Part shown: positions 1-6,571 of the stretch, in pieces
How the letters are laid out: every line of letters starts with the position of its first letter
How positions within the stretch are numbered: the first letter of the stretch is position 1
Source of the DNA: CAZTPJ01 sp964614515
Lineage (GTDB): Bacteria; Planctomycetota; Phycisphaerae; Phycisphaerales; UBA1924
Direction: 5' to 3'
Length of the DNA stretch: 16,783 nucleotides
NCBI GenBank assembly: GCA_964614515.1
Contig: CAZTPJ010000076.1
Span: forward strand, 1-16,783
Program-made: the position numbers and the translations under genes
Notes under the pieces: model-generated
The model's input: only the letters and a program-made list of their open reading frames with translations
The model's database searches: none
Told to the model about the DNA's origin: nothing

Positions 1-604
1 GGCCGAACCCCCGGAGGTGGGAACACCCCGTCAGCGGCGGCTTGGTCCACAGGCAATGGTCGAACTTCTTCCACGACCCGACCGGATGCCCCGACGAGTC
101 CCACCAGCCCCAATCCTGAGGCGTGGCGTTCGTTGACACGGCAATGTGAGCGATGGAGTGATCGTAGGGAACTGGAGGCTGACCATCAGCACGTCCCTCA
201 ATCGCAACAACCCAGAATCGCTCCTCTTCGTAATCGAAATAGACCATCGGATCACCGATCACCGGCGGCATGTTCGGGTGCGATGGCGCGGCGATGGGAA
301 AGAAGAACGGGTACGGCAGCGAGCCGGGGTTGTAGTTTCCAAGTCTCGCCTGCCGGATCTGCGGCGGAAGCGCCGGCTGGCCGTTCTTGTCGAGGAGCCT
401 AAGCCACGAGTTGCTGCACGTCAGAATCCGCTGCGTGCCGACGGCGATATCAGCGTCGGCTACCCCATGATTACCGAAGCCCAGCGGGTTCTCGATGTGG
501 TCCCGTTCCGCGAACATGCAGGAAGGCTGCCCGAGCGCTTCAACGAGAGGCATGGTGGGCAGCAACACGGCGACCAGTTAAAACACTTGGCGACAGTTCT
601 TCAT
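1..604 (-). pseudogene. secreted beta-propeller-like protein, interrupted by a stop in the signal peptide; 3' end beyond the window
   Basis: Reading the minus strand from the ATG at 604-602, which has a good AAGGAG ribosome site 8 bases upstream, gives MKNCRQVF and then TAA at 580-578. The same frame then stays open for 192 codons to the window edge. The residues after the stop (LVAVLLPTMPLVEALGQ) look like the hydrophobic core and cleavage end of a Sec signal peptide, so the stop cuts a signal peptide in two. The mature part has motifs typical of secreted propeller-like proteins: VADADIAVGTQRIL, GDPMVYFDYEEERFWVV and HIAVSTNATPQ. Function is not known beyond export. A start at GTG 568 or ATG 553 would give a poor or absent signal peptide and has no ribosome site. 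A single substitution (for example TTA to TAA) or a sequencing error would explain the break. The 3' end is not visible. Confidence 0.7.
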
Positions 605-629
605 GGATATTCTCCTTATCTTGAGGTGC

Positions 630-658
630 TTGTATCGGACTCCGGAGTGTGGTACCAT
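630..658 (+). promoter_or_regulatory. predicted sigma70-type promoter of the PEP-CTERM-like gene, overlapping the divergent promoter
   Basis: On the plus strand TTGTAT (630-635), a 17-base spacer and TACCAT (653-658) fit a sigma70-like promoter that would start near 665, about 43 bases before the ATG at 708. The -10 box shares GGTACC with the divergent -10 box. A perfect 10-bp palindrome, ACTCCGGAGT (639-648), lies in the spacer and could be a regulator site. Confidence 0.4.
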
Positions 659-677
659 AAAAGCATGGGCGTGTCAA
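649..677 (-). promoter_or_regulatory. predicted sigma70-type promoter of the interrupted secreted-protein gene
   Basis: On the minus strand a perfect TTGACA -35 box (677-672) is followed by a 17-base spacer and TACCAC (654-649). Transcription would start near 642 and give a leader of about 38 bases carrying the AAGGAG site. The -10 box is weak (3 of 6), but the -35 box and spacing are ideal. Confidence 0.45.
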
Positions 678-707
678 TCCCCCCCGCCCCCACCGAGAGA
701 GGCAGTT

Positions 708-1322
708 ATGCCACCGACAAGTTTCTCGATCGCCGTCGCGGCGCTTCTTTGCTCGGGGTCGGCCTTCGGCCAGCCCACACAATGGGGCGGGTGGCTCATT
801 GAGGTCATCGGTGAACCAGTCTCACCCACGAACCCGACAACCACGGTGCGGGTTTCGGCCTACTTCCCTTCGAGCATGTGGGCGTTCGGCTACGGGATGG
901 TTGACCTGACCTCCACGGACCCCAAGAGTACCTTTAGTGACCCGTTCATGCCCCCCCCATTGCGGGAGCCGTGTGCGTCTCTTCCCAATCGTGGTGTGCT
1001 CGTCAACGGGGGAGCCTACGGCGTCCACTTTGGCCAAATCAACATTCTCGGGTGTCGCGCGGTGGATTTGAACCCACTCGCGATCTGGGAAGCCACCTGG
1101 ACCACGCGGGACTTCACGCGCCGCGACGTGCATCTTGAAACGAGCAGCACGCCGTGGTTCCATGTCTATGAGGATCCTTCAGCGACGCTGAACACGATCG
1201 ACCTCATCCCCCTCAACCAATTCCGCCACGGCTCGGCCGTGATTCAGGTCATCCCCGCACCGGCGGGCGCGCTGCTGTTTGGCGCGGGCCTGGCCGTGTG
1301 GCGTCGGCGTCGTCCGCAGTAG
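708..1322 (+). CDS. small secreted protein with PEP-CTERM-like C-terminal sorting signal
   Basis: The 204-residue protein starts at ATG 708, preceded by a purine-rich GAGAGAGG. An ATG-less extension to 603 would add an unlikely N-terminus in front of a clear signal peptide (MPPTSFSIAVAALLCSGSAFG, cleavage after SAFG). The middle has no domain I recognise. It holds WGGWLIEVIGEPVSP near the mature start and a pair of cysteines around the CASLPNRG and LGCRAV segments that could form a disulfide. The C-terminus, VIPAPAGALLFGAGLAVWRRRR, has the Pro-rich motif, hydrophobic stretch and basic tail of PEP-CTERM-like sorting signals. In that family such tails are thought to direct export and processing by an exosortase. 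No exosortase gene is in the window. The gene is divergent from the interrupted propeller gene, and both are exported products. Confidence 0.7.
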   Translation: MPPTSFSIAVAALLCSGSAFGQPTQWGGWLIEVIGEPVSPTNPTTTVRVSAYFPSSMWAFGYGMVDLTSTDPKSTFSDPFMPPPLREPCASLPNRGVLVNGGAYGVHFGQINILGCRAVDLNPLAIWEATWTTRDFTRRDVHLETSSTPWFHVYEDPSATLNTIDLIPLNQFRHGSAVIQVIPAPAGALLFGAGLAVWRRRRPQ

Positions 1323-1346
1323 CAATGTCTATCAACGCGCCGTAAG

Positions 1347-1363
1347 CCGTGGTCTCGCCACGG
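1347..1363 (+). terminator. weak hairpin downstream of the PEP-CTERM-like gene
   Basis: CCGTGG and CCACGG pair as a 6-bp stem around a 5-base loop, 25 bases after the stop codon. There is no T tract, so factor-independent termination is doubtful. The rest of the 1323-1516 interval shows no gene. Confidence 0.2.
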
Positions 1364-1474
1364 GCATGGCTCTGCTGGCACGCTTGCCTGCCCGCATCAT
1401 GGTCACGAAGACGCCGCCATCACGGATGAAGCGCAACTGCGGCCCGTGGGGTGAGGCCCCCTCGCCCCGACCCC

Positions 1475-1480
1475 TATACT
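1475..1480 (+). promoter_or_regulatory. fbaB: candidate -10 box (TATACT) of the aldolase gene
   Basis: TATACT is one base off the TATAAT consensus and lies 36 bases before the aldolase ATG, which would give a leader of about 30 bases. The position expected for the -35 box (TGAGGC, 1452-1457) is a poor match, so the promoter may need an activator or another sigma factor. Confidence 0.4.
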
Positions 1481-1516
1481 CCCACATCGGCCCCGCGCCG
1501 CTCGGGAGGATCAGCC

Positions 1517-2626
1517 ATGCCCAAGACCAACATCCGCGAGGCCCTCGGCCACGATGCCGACAGCCTCTTGAAGCACGAGTGCAAGACCGTCTCCAAGTCC
1601 GCCCTCTATCTGCCCGGGCCGGACTTCATCGACCGCGTCTTCTCACAGACAGACCGCACGCCGCGAGTCCTGCGGAACATGGCCGCGATTTTCAACCACG
1701 GCCGTCTCGCCGGCACGGGCTATGTCTCGATCCTGCCCGTCGATCAGGGCGTGGAGCATTCGGCCGGGGCGAGTTTCGCACCGAATCCCGAATACTTCGA
1801 CCCCGAGAACATCGTCAAACTCGCCATTGAGGGTGGGTGCAACGGCGTGGCCAGCACGCTGGGTGTGCTGGGGGCCGTCTCACGCAAGTATGCCCATCGC
1901 ATCCCGTTCATCTGCAAACTCAACCACAACGAACTGATGACGCACCCCAACCTGCACGATCAGACGCTGTACGGCTCGGTGCGCCAGGCGTTCAACATGG
2001 GCGCGCTGGCCGTGGGCGCAACGATCTATTTCGGCGCTCCGGAATCGCGTCGTCAGATCATGGAAGTCTCCGAGATGTTTGAAGAGGCGCATTCGCTGGG
2101 CATGGTCACGATCCTGTGGTGCTATACGCGCAGCGTCGCCTTCAAGATCAAGGGCTTCGATGGCAAGGTGCACGACTATCACGCCGCCGCCGACCTCACC
2201 GGCCAGGCCAATCATCTCGGCGCGACGATCCAAGCCGACATCATCAAGCAGAAACTCCCCGTCAACAACGGCGGATATCACACGCTGAACATGGGCACAT
2301 CGTCGTACGGCAAGTTCGACAAGCGAGTCTACACCGATCTGTGCGGCTCAAACGACAAGGGCGAGGGCGGACACCCCATCGACCTCTGCCGCTACCAGAT
2401 CCTCAACAACTACATGGGCCGCGTCCCGCTCATCAACTCCGGAGGAGAGTCCAAGGGCGCGGGCGACATGCACGAGGCCGTCGCCACGGCCGTCATCAAT
2501 AAACGCGCCGGCGGCATGGGCCTGATCTCCGGTCGCAAAGCCTTCCAGCGCCCGATGCAGGAAGGCGTGGAATTGCTCAACGCGATTCAGGATGTGTATC
2601 TGGATGCGAGCGTGACGGTGGCGTGA
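1517..2626 (+). CDS. fbaB: class I fructose-bisphosphate aldolase, FbaB/DhnA type
   Basis: The 369-residue protein should cleave fructose 1,6-bisphosphate to dihydroxyacetone phosphate and glyceraldehyde 3-phosphate (or the reverse) in the cytosol, by Schiff-base chemistry without metal. It closely follows E. coli FbaB as I remember it: LYLPGPDFIDRV, RLAGTGYVSILPVDQGVEHS, AFNMGALAVGATIYFG, DLTGQANHL, INSGGESKGAGD and NKRAGGMGLISGRKAFQRP. The lysine pair at 244/246 (IIKQK) sits where the family carries the Schiff-base lysine; the exact residue is inferred. Start chosen at ATG 1517 because GGGAGGA lies 6 bases upstream; an upstream extension to 1451 is Pro-rich and unlike the family. It is slightly longer than the E. 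coli enzyme, with the extra residues around SYGKFDKRVYTDLCGSNDKGEGG. It ends one base from the stop of the convergent gene. Confidence 0.95.
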   Translation: MPKTNIREALGHDADSLLKHECKTVSKSALYLPGPDFIDRVFSQTDRTPRVLRNMAAIFNHGRLAGTGYVSILPVDQGVEHSAGASFAPNPEYFDPENIVKLAIEGGCNGVASTLGVLGAVSRKYAHRIPFICKLNHNELMTHPNLHDQTLYGSVRQAFNMGALAVGATIYFGAPESRRQIMEVSEMFEEAHSLGMVTILWCYTRSVAFKIKGFDGKVHDYHAAADLTGQANHLGATIQADIIKQKLPVNNGGYHTLNMGTSSYGKFDKRVYTDLCGSNDKGEGGHPIDLCRYQILNNYMGRVPLINSGGESKGAGDMHEAVATAVINKRAGGMGLISGRKAFQRPMQEGVELLNAIQDVYLDASVTVA

Positions 2627-2627
2627 G

Positions 2628-3053
2628 TCAAGCGGTGTCTGTCGGAGCGAGGTGGTGAGAAAAGGGGCCGAGGAGCGGGACTTCGCACAGTTCCACCGCA
2701 AGCCGAACCTGCATTTCCTGCGACTCCGCTGAGTCACGGTTCTCGAATGTAAGGCTCGGAATGATGACATGACCGCAATGTGAATCGGTCGGATCTGGTC
2801 TGATCTCCACTCCACAAGCTACAAGGTCACCGGCTCGCACCACGCCAACGTAGTATGGTTTCGTTGACAAGCGAGGTGCTATATCCTCGGGGCTGTGATA
2901 CTTCATCCGAAACAGTGAAATGCCGTCACGATCCTGCTCGAGTGGCCGAAATGCCTGGACTGTCGGGCGACGTGTCTCGCGATCGCATCGAACTTCTGGG
3001 ATCCGCCGTAAGAGACGTTCATCCGGTTGCACAGACTCTCGGCCCTGGTCCAT
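2628..3053 (-). CDS. conserved-looking protein of unknown function, last gene of a three-gene cassette
   Basis: The protein has 141 residues from ATG 3053. A TTG at 3065 would add four residues, and neither start has a strong ribosome site. I do not recognise the family. It has no signal peptide or membrane segment and should be cytosolic. Visible conserved-looking pieces are VQAFRPLEQDRDGISLFRMKY, YYVGVVRAGDL, VEIRPDPTDSHCGHVIIPSL and a Leu/Val-rich C-terminus (LAVELCEVPLLGPF). Coding potential is supported by a normal amino-acid mix and by its place 53 bases after the upstream gene on the same strand. The TGA is one base from the aldolase TGA, tail to tail. Function not assigned. Confidence 0.6.
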   Translation of the reverse strand: MDQGRESVQPDERLLRRIPEVRCDRETRRPTVQAFRPLEQDRDGISLFRMKYHSPEDIAPRLSTKPYYVGVVRAGDLVACGVEIRPDPTDSHCGHVIIPSLTFENRDSAESQEMQVRLAVELCEVPLLGPFSHHLAPTDTA

Positions 3054-3106
3054 CGCTGATCTCAACTCAAAAGTAATCTACTGGGACAAGGTGCCAGCCA
3101 TGCCGC

Positions 3107-3565
3107 CTATCCGACCCGACGGCGGGAAACGAGCTTAAAATCAACGAACAATGACTCCGCGATTCCTTGGTCTGGAGAAACCTCAATGATCCAGTACCGG
3201 TTCCCGGATCGCCTCTCGAACGCGATGCCTCCATCGCCCGTCATGACCACCACGTCCGGCCCCGGACTACCTTGTTCCCGCGATGACTCGGCGAGGCGAA
3301 ACGCGCGATCAATCGTCGCCTTGGAGGGTGGCACGATCTCCTCATCTCGAAAACGTTCGGGATCACGATACCACTCCTCGAGCCTGTCTTTTGCCCGCTT
3401 CCAAGCACTGGCATCGGATCCCCTGTCGGCTTCCTTTGACTTGCCCGATCTCAATGATGTTTCGACATTGCCTGAGACGCGACGTCTCGGCGGCTCGTGA
3501 CGAGTCGCGGTCGATTCAGATTCGCCGGGTCGTTCAGGCGCACTTGCCAGCGATGCGCTGTTCAT
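3107..3565 (-). CDS. protein of unknown function with charged N-terminus, coupled to the TIGR04255 gene
   Basis: The 152-residue protein starts at ATG 3565, whose ATGA overlaps the stop of the TIGR04255 gene, so translation is probably coupled; the longer frame upstream is a shadow of that gene. Residues 1-55 are low-complexity and rich in Ser, Arg, Glu and Pro, likely disordered. From about residue 56 a compact domain follows: AWKRAKDRLEEWYRDPERF, VPPSKATIDRAFRLAESSREQG, PDVVVMTGDGGIAFERRSGNRYWIIEV and a C-terminal basic tail (FKLVSRRR). The PPS..TI..A..LA and GDGGIAFE segments look like a conserved hypothetical domain I associate with planctomycetes, but I cannot name it. No membrane segment or catalytic motif is evident. 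Confidence 0.65.
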   Translation of the reverse strand: MNSASLASAPERPGESESTATRHEPPRRRVSGNVETSLRSGKSKEADRGSDASAWKRAKDRLEEWYRDPERFRDEEIVPPSKATIDRAFRLAESSREQGSPGPDVVVMTGDGGIAFERRSGNRYWIIEVSPDQGIAESLFVDFKLVSRRRVG

Positions 3566-4380
3566 GATTCCTTCCGCTTCTCCCACAGTTCGTGGGCCCG
3601 AGTTGAAGTGATATCTGTAAACGTGTTCACGATGGCGGCGTGACCCAGGCCGAGTCCGACATCCATGTCTCGCCAAACACCATCTGACGACTCCAGTTGT
3701 CCCCTCGCGGTCAGGCGAAGAATCAGGAACTCACGTTTGTCGTCACGTCGCGCGTGATCCAGAAAGACTCGCAGCCTGCCCTGTCTCGCACCCAGAATGT
3801 ATCGCCACTCCCCACGCGCGCCTTCAAACTCCACACCAGAGCGCGTCGGCGATGACCCGAACAACCGCGGGAACAGCTCCGACCAGTCACGCGCAGTCTT
3901 CCACAGCGGTCCTTGTTCGATGTGGTTGACGTATGTAACCTCCCACATGTTGGGGCGAATGTCGCCTAGATTCGCTGATTCCAGGTAGTTGCGGAATTTC
4001 GTCAGATGAGTATCGAAGGCCTTCCGGACGTTGCTGTATCTCGGATACTCCGTCTCCTTGTCCGTCCTCCGCCAGTTGTAGATGAACCATCCGTTCTGCA
4101 ACTGAATCATGTGATCATTGTCAGCGCGAACGATTCGAAGGCGTGCTTCAGCGTTCTCGCCGAACCGCAGATTCAGGCCAATGGGCACCCACGCGTCATC
4201 GTCGAAGTACTCCGCAGCTCGTCCCAACGGGGGCACATCGACCGGATTGCCCCATGGCTCACCGAGACTCTTCCAGAACGCCCCGAGATGCGCGTTGCTC
4301 AAGCCGTCAATGGGATCGAACTGGACCGCCAGGACAGTTTCGACGACGGGAGGCTTTCGAAAGGAAGGAAGTGCGTCCAT
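3562..4380 (-). CDS. TIGR04255 family protein
   Basis: The 272-residue protein begins MDALPSFRKPPVVETVLAVQFDP, the Pro-Pro-x-x-Glu beginning typical of the sporadically distributed TIGR04255 family. It continues with IQLQNGWFIYNWRR, a Y(S/P)xxRxxFDTHLTKFRNYL helix, MWEVTYVNHI and a C-terminal VNTFTDITSTRAHELWEKR, all in the family's usual order and length. Its biochemical role is unknown. No signal peptide or membrane segment is seen, so it is probably cytosolic. It is the first gene of the three-gene minus-strand cassette and overlaps the next gene by ATGA (3562-3565). No clear ribosome site precedes ATG 4380. A 9-bp inverted repeat lies 37-65 bases upstream. Families with patchy distribution next to unknown genes are often horizontally acquired; that is an inference here. 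Confidence 0.8.
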   Translation of the reverse strand: MDALPSFRKPPVVETVLAVQFDPIDGLSNAHLGAFWKSLGEPWGNPVDVPPLGRAAEYFDDDAWVPIGLNLRFGENAEARLRIVRADNDHMIQLQNGWFIYNWRRTDKETEYPRYSNVRKAFDTHLTKFRNYLESANLGDIRPNMWEVTYVNHIEQGPLWKTARDWSELFPRLFGSSPTRSGVEFEGARGEWRYILGARQGRLRVFLDHARRDDKREFLILRLTARGQLESSDGVWRDMDVGLGLGHAAIVNTFTDITSTRAHELWEKRKES

Positions 4381-4416
4381 GGTGCTTGTTCGCTGTCAGT
4401 CGCTTCGACCCGAAGA

Positions 4417-4445
4417 GCTCTTGGCTTACGACGCTCGCCAAGAGC
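4417..4445. repeat. perfect 9-bp inverted repeat upstream of the TIGR04255 gene
   Basis: GCTCTTGGC (4417-4425) and GCCAAGAGC (4437-4445) are perfect inverted copies with an 11-base spacer. The centre is about 51 bases before the start codon at 4380, so it could be an operator or a leader hairpin of the cassette. No T tract follows on either strand, which argues against a simple terminator. Confidence 0.45.
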
Positions 4446-4529
4446 AAACGAACCTGATCCAGTATCGACCGGATACCCAAAGCAATTATACCAAGAACCA
4501 CGACCTCGAGTGGTAAACGCAGCAGCGGA

Positions 4530-4548
4530 TCCCGATTGCGATCAGGGA
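4530..4548 (-). terminator. small hairpin just after the DASS transporter stop
   Basis: On the minus strand TCCC pairs with GGGA and GAT with ATC around a CGCA loop, with one bulged T, starting two bases after the TGA. There is no T tract, so this is a weak candidate for transcription end or mRNA 3' protection. Confidence 0.25.
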
Positions 4549-4549
4549 G

Positions 4550-6151
4550 TCACTTCCCCAGTCGCAACCCCAGCATCGGCCCCGTCAGCCAGTAGCACAC
4601 GATCGTGATCACGATGATCGATACGAGGTTCAGCACGAACCCCGCGCGGATCATCTGCGGCATCTTCACATACGCCGTTCCAAACGCCATCGCATTCGGC
4701 GGCGTGCCCACGGGCAGCATGAATGCCAGGCTCGCCGCGATCGCCGCCGGAACCAGAAGCATCTCCGGAGGGATGCCCATTCCCACACCCGCCGCCGCGA
4801 GAACGGGCATGAGCGTGGTCGCCACGGCCGTATTACTCGTCACCTCCGTAAGGAACACGACCGCGCCCGCCACGCCGAGCACCACCAGAAACGTCGGCAA
4901 CCCCGCGAGCAGCGTGAACTGCCGCCCGAGAAACGCATCAACACCCGTGCTCTGAATCGCCGCGGCCAGACTCAGGCCGCCGCCAAACAGGATCAGCACG
5001 CCCCACGGGATGGTCTCGGCCGTCTGCCAGTTCATCACGGGCGCCCAGCGACGCTTCGCCGGCTGCTCGCCCAGCATCGCATCGCGCGACAGCGGCACAC
5101 GAATGATGAACAGCAGCAGCGCCGCGACAATCGCGATCCCCTCATCCGTGAGCAACTCAACCTCTCGCCCGCCAAACGCCGCACGCAACCCGAACCAATC
5201 GACGAGCAACGGCCGCGTGATCCACGCCACGGCCGTGCAGCAGAACACGAGAAACACCGCCCATTCACCCGCGCTCATCGGTCCCAGCGCGCGGAGTTCA
5301 CGGCGGATGACATCCCCACCGCCCGGAATCTCGCGCAACTTGAGGGGGAACACGAAGTACGTCAGAACGCCCCAGGTGAGTGGCAGCATGATGAGCACCA
5401 GCGGCACGCCGAGATACATCCACCGCACGAAGTCAATCCGCTCGCCATACGTTCGTTCAAGGAAGCCTTTGAGCACCATGTTCGGCGGCGTGCCGATGAG
5501 CGTGCCCACGCCGCCGATCGAACAGGCATAGGCGATGCCCAGCACGATGCACACCCCGAAGTTCGCCCCCACCGGCGCGCCCCGCCCCGCCAGATCAGGG
5601 TTGAAATCACCTTCGAGCCGCGAATACACCAGATGAATCACGCTGATGCCAATCGGCAGCATCATCGCGGCCGTCGCCGTATTCGACACCCACATCGAGA
5701 GTATCGCCGCGGCGGCCATGAACCCCGCGATAATGGCTCGCGGTCGCGTTCCAAACAGGACGATGGTCAGCAGCGCGATGCGCTTGTGCAAACCCCAACG
5801 CTGCATCGACAGCCCCAGCACAAACCCACCAAGAAACAGTGCGATCACGGGACTGGCATACGGCGACGCCGCGCTCGTGATCGAAGTAACACCCAGCAGC
5901 GGAAACAACCCCACAGGCAACAACGCCGTCGCGCTGATCGGAATCGCCTCAGTCATCCACCACGTCGCCATGAGCACGGCCACCGCGGCGGCCGCACGCC
6001 CCTCGCGCGTCAAGCCCGCGATGACATCACCGGCATCATTGAGTTGCACATCGGGCGCGAACCAGTACACCAGGACCGCAAGCACCGGCCCGAAAATCAG
6101 GCCGATGCGCTGGGCGGTCGTGGCAGGTTCCCCTCTCGGCTGATCCACCAT
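4550..6151 (-). CDS. SLC13/DASS family sodium:divalent anion (dicarboxylate/sulfate) symporter
   Basis: The 533-residue inner-membrane protein should import divalent anions such as C4-dicarboxylates, citrate or sulfate with sodium ions. It is very hydrophobic with about 11 or more membrane segments. It shows the two family hallmarks in inverted-repeat order: SNT (156-158, in WVSNTATAAMMLP) followed by GTPPN (220-224), and SNT (439-441, in EVTSNTAVATTLMP) followed by GTPPN (482-486). The Ser-Asn-Thr motifs form the sodium and carboxylate sites in VcINDY-type transporters. MTEAIPISATALLP (66-79) is also typical. Length is normal for the family. The start is ATG 6151; no clear ribosome site is seen upstream, and the 174-bp repeat begins only 42 bases away, so its promoter is not obvious. 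The substrate cannot be told from sequence. Confidence 0.9.
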   Translation of the reverse strand: MVDQPRGEPATTAQRIGLIFGPVLAVLVYWFAPDVQLNDAGDVIAGLTREGRAAAAVAVLMATWWMTEAIPISATALLPVGLFPLLGVTSITSAASPYASPVIALFLGGFVLGLSMQRWGLHKRIALLTIVLFGTRPRAIIAGFMAAAAILSMWVSNTATAAMMLPIGISVIHLVYSRLEGDFNPDLAGRGAPVGANFGVCIVLGIAYACSIGGVGTLIGTPPNMVLKGFLERTYGERIDFVRWMYLGVPLVLIMLPLTWGVLTYFVFPLKLREIPGGGDVIRRELRALGPMSAGEWAVFLVFCCTAVAWITRPLLVDWFGLRAAFGGREVELLTDEGIAIVAALLLFIIRVPLSRDAMLGEQPAKRRWAPVMNWQTAETIPWGVLILFGGGLSLAAAIQSTGVDAFLGRQFTLLAGLPTFLVVLGVAGAVVFLTEVTSNTAVATTLMPVLAAAGVGMGIPPEMLLVPAAIAASLAFMLPVGTPPNAMAFGTAYVKMPQMIRAGFVLNLVSIIVITIVCYWLTGPMLGLRLGK

Positions 6152-6192
6152 GCGTCAAGCCTACGCCAAGCAAACAGCACAAGTCCGCTATT

Positions 6193-6366
6193 AGAAGCCC
6201 GACCGTGAGGGAGGGCTCAGCAGCGGAAGTGCATCATCGCACACCATCGATCGGCTGCGTCACCGCGAGCCGCCGTGCCGCAGTTGAACCACCGTGCCGC
6301 AGTTGAACCACGTCGTACTTCGGCCTCAAACCGATTCCAAGCCCTCCCTCATGGTCGGGCTTCTTA
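6193..6366. repeat. 174-bp repeat with inverted ends, copy 1
   Basis: The left end (AGAAGCCCGACC, then G, then TGAGGGAGGGCT) and the right end are near-perfect inverted copies of about 25 bases with one mismatch. An almost identical copy of the same length begins 188 bases later. No coding gene fits; apparent frames in it (beginning MPQLNH) simply recur in each copy. The inverted ends could pair in RNA or fold as a cruciform. It looks like a small non-autonomous element (MITE-like) or a structured intergenic repeat; no flanking target duplication is certain. Confidence 0.85.
6273..6310. repeat. internal 19-bp tandem repeat, copy 1 element
   Basis: CCGTGCCGCAGTTGAACCA occurs twice head to tail without a gap (6273-6291 and 6292-6310), perfectly identical. 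Confidence 0.85.
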
Positions 6367-6380
6367 TCACGCGCCAAACA

Positions 6381-6554
6381 AGAAGCCCGACCGTAAGGGA
6401 GGGCTCAGCAGCGGAAGTGCATCATCGCACACCATCGATCGGCTGCGTCACCGCGAGCCGCCGTGCCACAGTTGCACCACCGTGCCGCAGTCGAACCACG
6501 TCGTACTTCGGCCTCAGGCCGATTCCAAGCCCTCCCTCATGGTCGGGCTTCCTA
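6381..6554. repeat. 174-bp repeat with inverted ends, copy 2
   Basis: This is the second direct copy, separated from copy 1 by 14 bases (6367-6380), with only scattered substitutions (for example GTAAGG for GTGAGG). It ends 17 bases beyond the nosL stop. With copy 1 it fills nearly all of the 420-base interval 6152-6571, in which no gene is seen. Just past it, GGTCGGGCTTCCTATCCGCC (6541-6560) is repeated imperfectly (17 of 20) at 6561-6580, running into the 3' end of nosL. Confidence 0.85.
6461..6498. repeat. internal 19-bp tandem repeat, copy 2 element
   Basis: This is the same two-unit tandem in the second element (6461-6479 and 6480-6498), here diverged by three substitutions between units. 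The duplication therefore predates the doubling of the element. Confidence 0.75.
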
Positions 6555-6571
6555 TCCGCCGGTCGCGCTGC

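Noticed and set aside
4381..4549. tRNA or small RNA gene between the TIGR04255 and DASS genes
   Set aside because: Hairpins are present but no cloverleaf, T-loop or anticodon arm can be drawn.
6193..6554. CRISPR array
   Set aside because: Only two copies of a 174-bp unit with a 14-base gap; no short repeats with unique spacers and no cas genes.
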